DNA from: Monoraphidium neglectum
Lineage: Eukaryota > Chlorophyta > Chlorophyceae > Sphaeropleales > Selenastraceae
Assembly: GCF_000611645.1 (NCBI RefSeq)
Contig: NW_014012802.1
Span: 1 to 19,953, forward strand
Direction: 5' to 3'
Length of the DNA stretch: 19,953 bases
The notes beneath the pieces were generated by a model. It worked only from the letters and a program-made list of their open reading frames with translations. It did not search any database and was not told where the DNA came from. Made by a program: the position numbers and the translations under genes. How positions within the stretch are numbered: position 1 is the stretch's first letter; every line of letters starts with the position of its first letter. Below, one piece after another: positions 19,901 through 19,953 of the stretch.

Positions 19901-19953
19901 GTCTGAACGGCACCCTTCCCCCAATCTGCACTAGCCTCCCCAGTCCCCCCTCC
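13927..19953 (+). CDS. Large secreted modular glycoprotein with tandem A-B-C-D exon units, 3' end outside window
   Basis: Spliced model with 13 exons: 13927-13972, 14200-14298, 14478-14624, 14884-15056, 15362-15626, 15890-16216, 16457-16744, 16996-17271, 17492-17761, 17940-18260, 18452-18736, 18994-19269 and 19519-19788. This gives 1014 codons plus one base; the next intron starts with GTGCGC at 19789 and runs to the window edge. The ATG has an excellent context (CACCATGG). Residues 1-16 are a signal peptide (MGRLSVSLVILCAISG). Residues 17-155 are unique and Cys-containing, ending in an Ala-rich helix. From residue about 156 onwards each exon encodes one module of 88-110 residues in the order A1 B1 C1 D1 A2 B2 C2 D2 A3. 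Except for the phase-0 junction before A1, all introns are phase 1, so modules can duplicate without frame damage. Many N-glycosylation sequons occur (NATS, NATV, NCS, NGT, NVT, NSS, NAS, NTT). No membrane span is seen so far. The modules resemble beta-sandwich extracellular repeats, but I do not recognise a family. Likely cell-wall or surface protein (inference). Confidence 0.85.
15362..15626 (+). repeat. Module A1 (exon 5) of the repeat protein
   Basis: Residues 156-244. It enters in phase 0 with an Ala/Gln-rich helix (AAATAAQAVQRQLLQTTGLS) that replaces the start of the later A modules. The core motifs are DDQSARVCSPSD, NFDVTLTRGS, LPDGLTQSNY and FLDIPVGVYEIKIWG. It is the most divergent A copy and has one Cys. 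Confidence 0.85.
15890..16216 (+). repeat. Module B1 (exon 6)
   Basis: Residues 244-353. Motifs are ADTDAGG, NTSVVLSVLQ, YFNATSDDLPS, DNLTSDDVTFMNAT, then a Cys pair spaced C-x13-C (ACEFVSADGADVLYNC) and LTWDVLGRPG. It pairs with B2 at 17940-18260. Confidence 0.85.
16457..16744 (+). repeat. Module C1 (exon 7)
   Basis: Residues 353-449. Motifs are ACKKTATVETRAMDL, PLCNAQ, LPASFSVNPASGFTVALADV, NGTACGVNMEQGRIDC (C-x10-C) and VTAVEVTVTKNG. It is very similar to C2 at protein and DNA level. Confidence 0.85.
16996..17271 (+). repeat. Module D1 (exon 8)
   Basis: Residues 449-541. Motifs are GFSASNVTVFNAPHVSYSL, SSIVIESGLVGQAVIDVYV, GGLTQDDV, GCAFNSSGAEGALTYVC (C-x14-C) and NLQIGNTEITFSANKDG. The exon has the same length as D2 (276 nt). 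Confidence 0.87.
17492..17761 (+). repeat. Module A2 (exon 9)
   Basis: Residues 541-631. Motifs are GCPVSDTVAVSVELQMSAGP, DQSVRTCDPSTTFAFNVTVA, LPEGLTESNY and MFQDIPVGSHEIQIWG. The exon has the same length as A3 (270 nt) and shares a 60-nt block (17542-17601) with it without a mismatch. Confidence 0.88.
17940..18260 (+). repeat. Module B2 (exon 10)
   Basis: Residues 631-738. Motifs are ADTAKGNVSDSVVLSVQQTG, YAATSDNLPS, GSLTPDDVSFLNAS, ECVFVSAEGADLRYRC (C-x13-C) and LAWGVLGGA. It is six nt shorter than B1. Confidence 0.86.
18452..18736 (+). repeat. Module C2 (exon 11)
   Basis: Residues 738-833. Motifs are GACTKTATVETRAMDLRVSL, PLCNAQ, LPASFSVNPASGFSVALADV, NGSACVVNAEQGRIDC (C-x10-C) and VEVTATKNG. 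Confidence 0.86.
18994..19269 (+). repeat. Module D2 (exon 12)
   Basis: Residues 833-925. Motifs are GFTAKNTTVFSVPHVSYSL, SSIVIGSGLVGQAVVDVQI, GGLTRDDV, GCAFNGSSVEGTLTYVC (C-x14-C) and DLPIGSTDITFSANKTG. Confidence 0.87.
19519..19788 (+). repeat. Module A3 (exon 13), last complete exon in window
   Basis: Residues 925-1014 plus one base. Motifs are GCAVAAVVSVSVELQMSAGP, DQSVRTCDPSTTFAFNVSVA, LPEGLTKSNY and MFKDIPVGSHEIQIWG. It opens a third A-B-C-D unit; by the pattern a B module should begin just beyond the window. Positions 19789-19953 are intron. Confidence 0.88.

Overview
The window looks like nuclear DNA of a GC-rich green alga (Chlorophyta, probably Chlorophyceae or a near relative). 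The reasons are multi-exon genes with short GT-AG introns (about 90-370 nt), third codon positions rich in G/C, eukaryote-only families (TM9SF/EMP70, RNFT-type membrane RING ligase, Janus/PHPT fold, 3CxxC zinc finger) and a TGTAA motif of the kind green algae use as a poly(A) signal. I see no operons, ribosome binding sites, CRISPR array, insertion sequence or convincing tRNA/rRNA. All gene models come from splice-site and reading-frame reasoning only. No transcript or database search was available.

Layout. (1) 48-1294, minus: the first four coding exons of a TM9SF/EMP70 protein, with the rest beyond the left edge. (2) 1313-3209: no recognisable gene. (3) 3210-5961, plus: a four-exon gene for a 647-residue protein, with a long low-complexity Q/G/A-rich N-terminus and a C-terminal Janus/phosphohistidine-phosphatase-like domain that lacks the usual catalytic histidine. 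(4) 5962-7795: no recognisable gene; one perfect 10-bp hairpin. (5) 7796-8320, minus: a two-exon gene for a 106-residue 3CxxC (ZAR1/RTP-like) zinc-finger protein. (6) 8321-10190: no firm gene, but Cys/His-rich minus-strand open frames deserve a look. (7) 10191-12444, plus: a four-exon gene for a 477-residue RNFT-like membrane RING E3 ligase. (8) 12445-13926: two hairpins and one possible minus-strand terminal exon. (9) 13927 to the right edge, plus: at least 13 exons of a large secreted, heavily N-glycosylated protein that is still open at the window end.

The most unusual feature is the last gene. After a signal peptide and about 140 residues of unique sequence, it is built one domain per exon from four different but apparently related modules (A, B, C, D) of about 88-110 residues, joined almost entirely by phase-1 introns. 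The order is A1-B1-C1-D1-A2-B2-C2-D2-A3 and then the window edge, so a four-exon unit of about 2 kb has been tandemly duplicated. I do not recognise a named family. The modules resemble extracellular beta-sandwich repeats (DUF11/Ig-like style).

The genes do not form an obvious shared pathway. TM9SF and RNFT-type proteins act in the secretory membrane system, and the repeat protein is a likely secreted cargo or cell-surface protein, but this is ordinary eukaryotic gene neighbourhood rather than evidence of a linked system.
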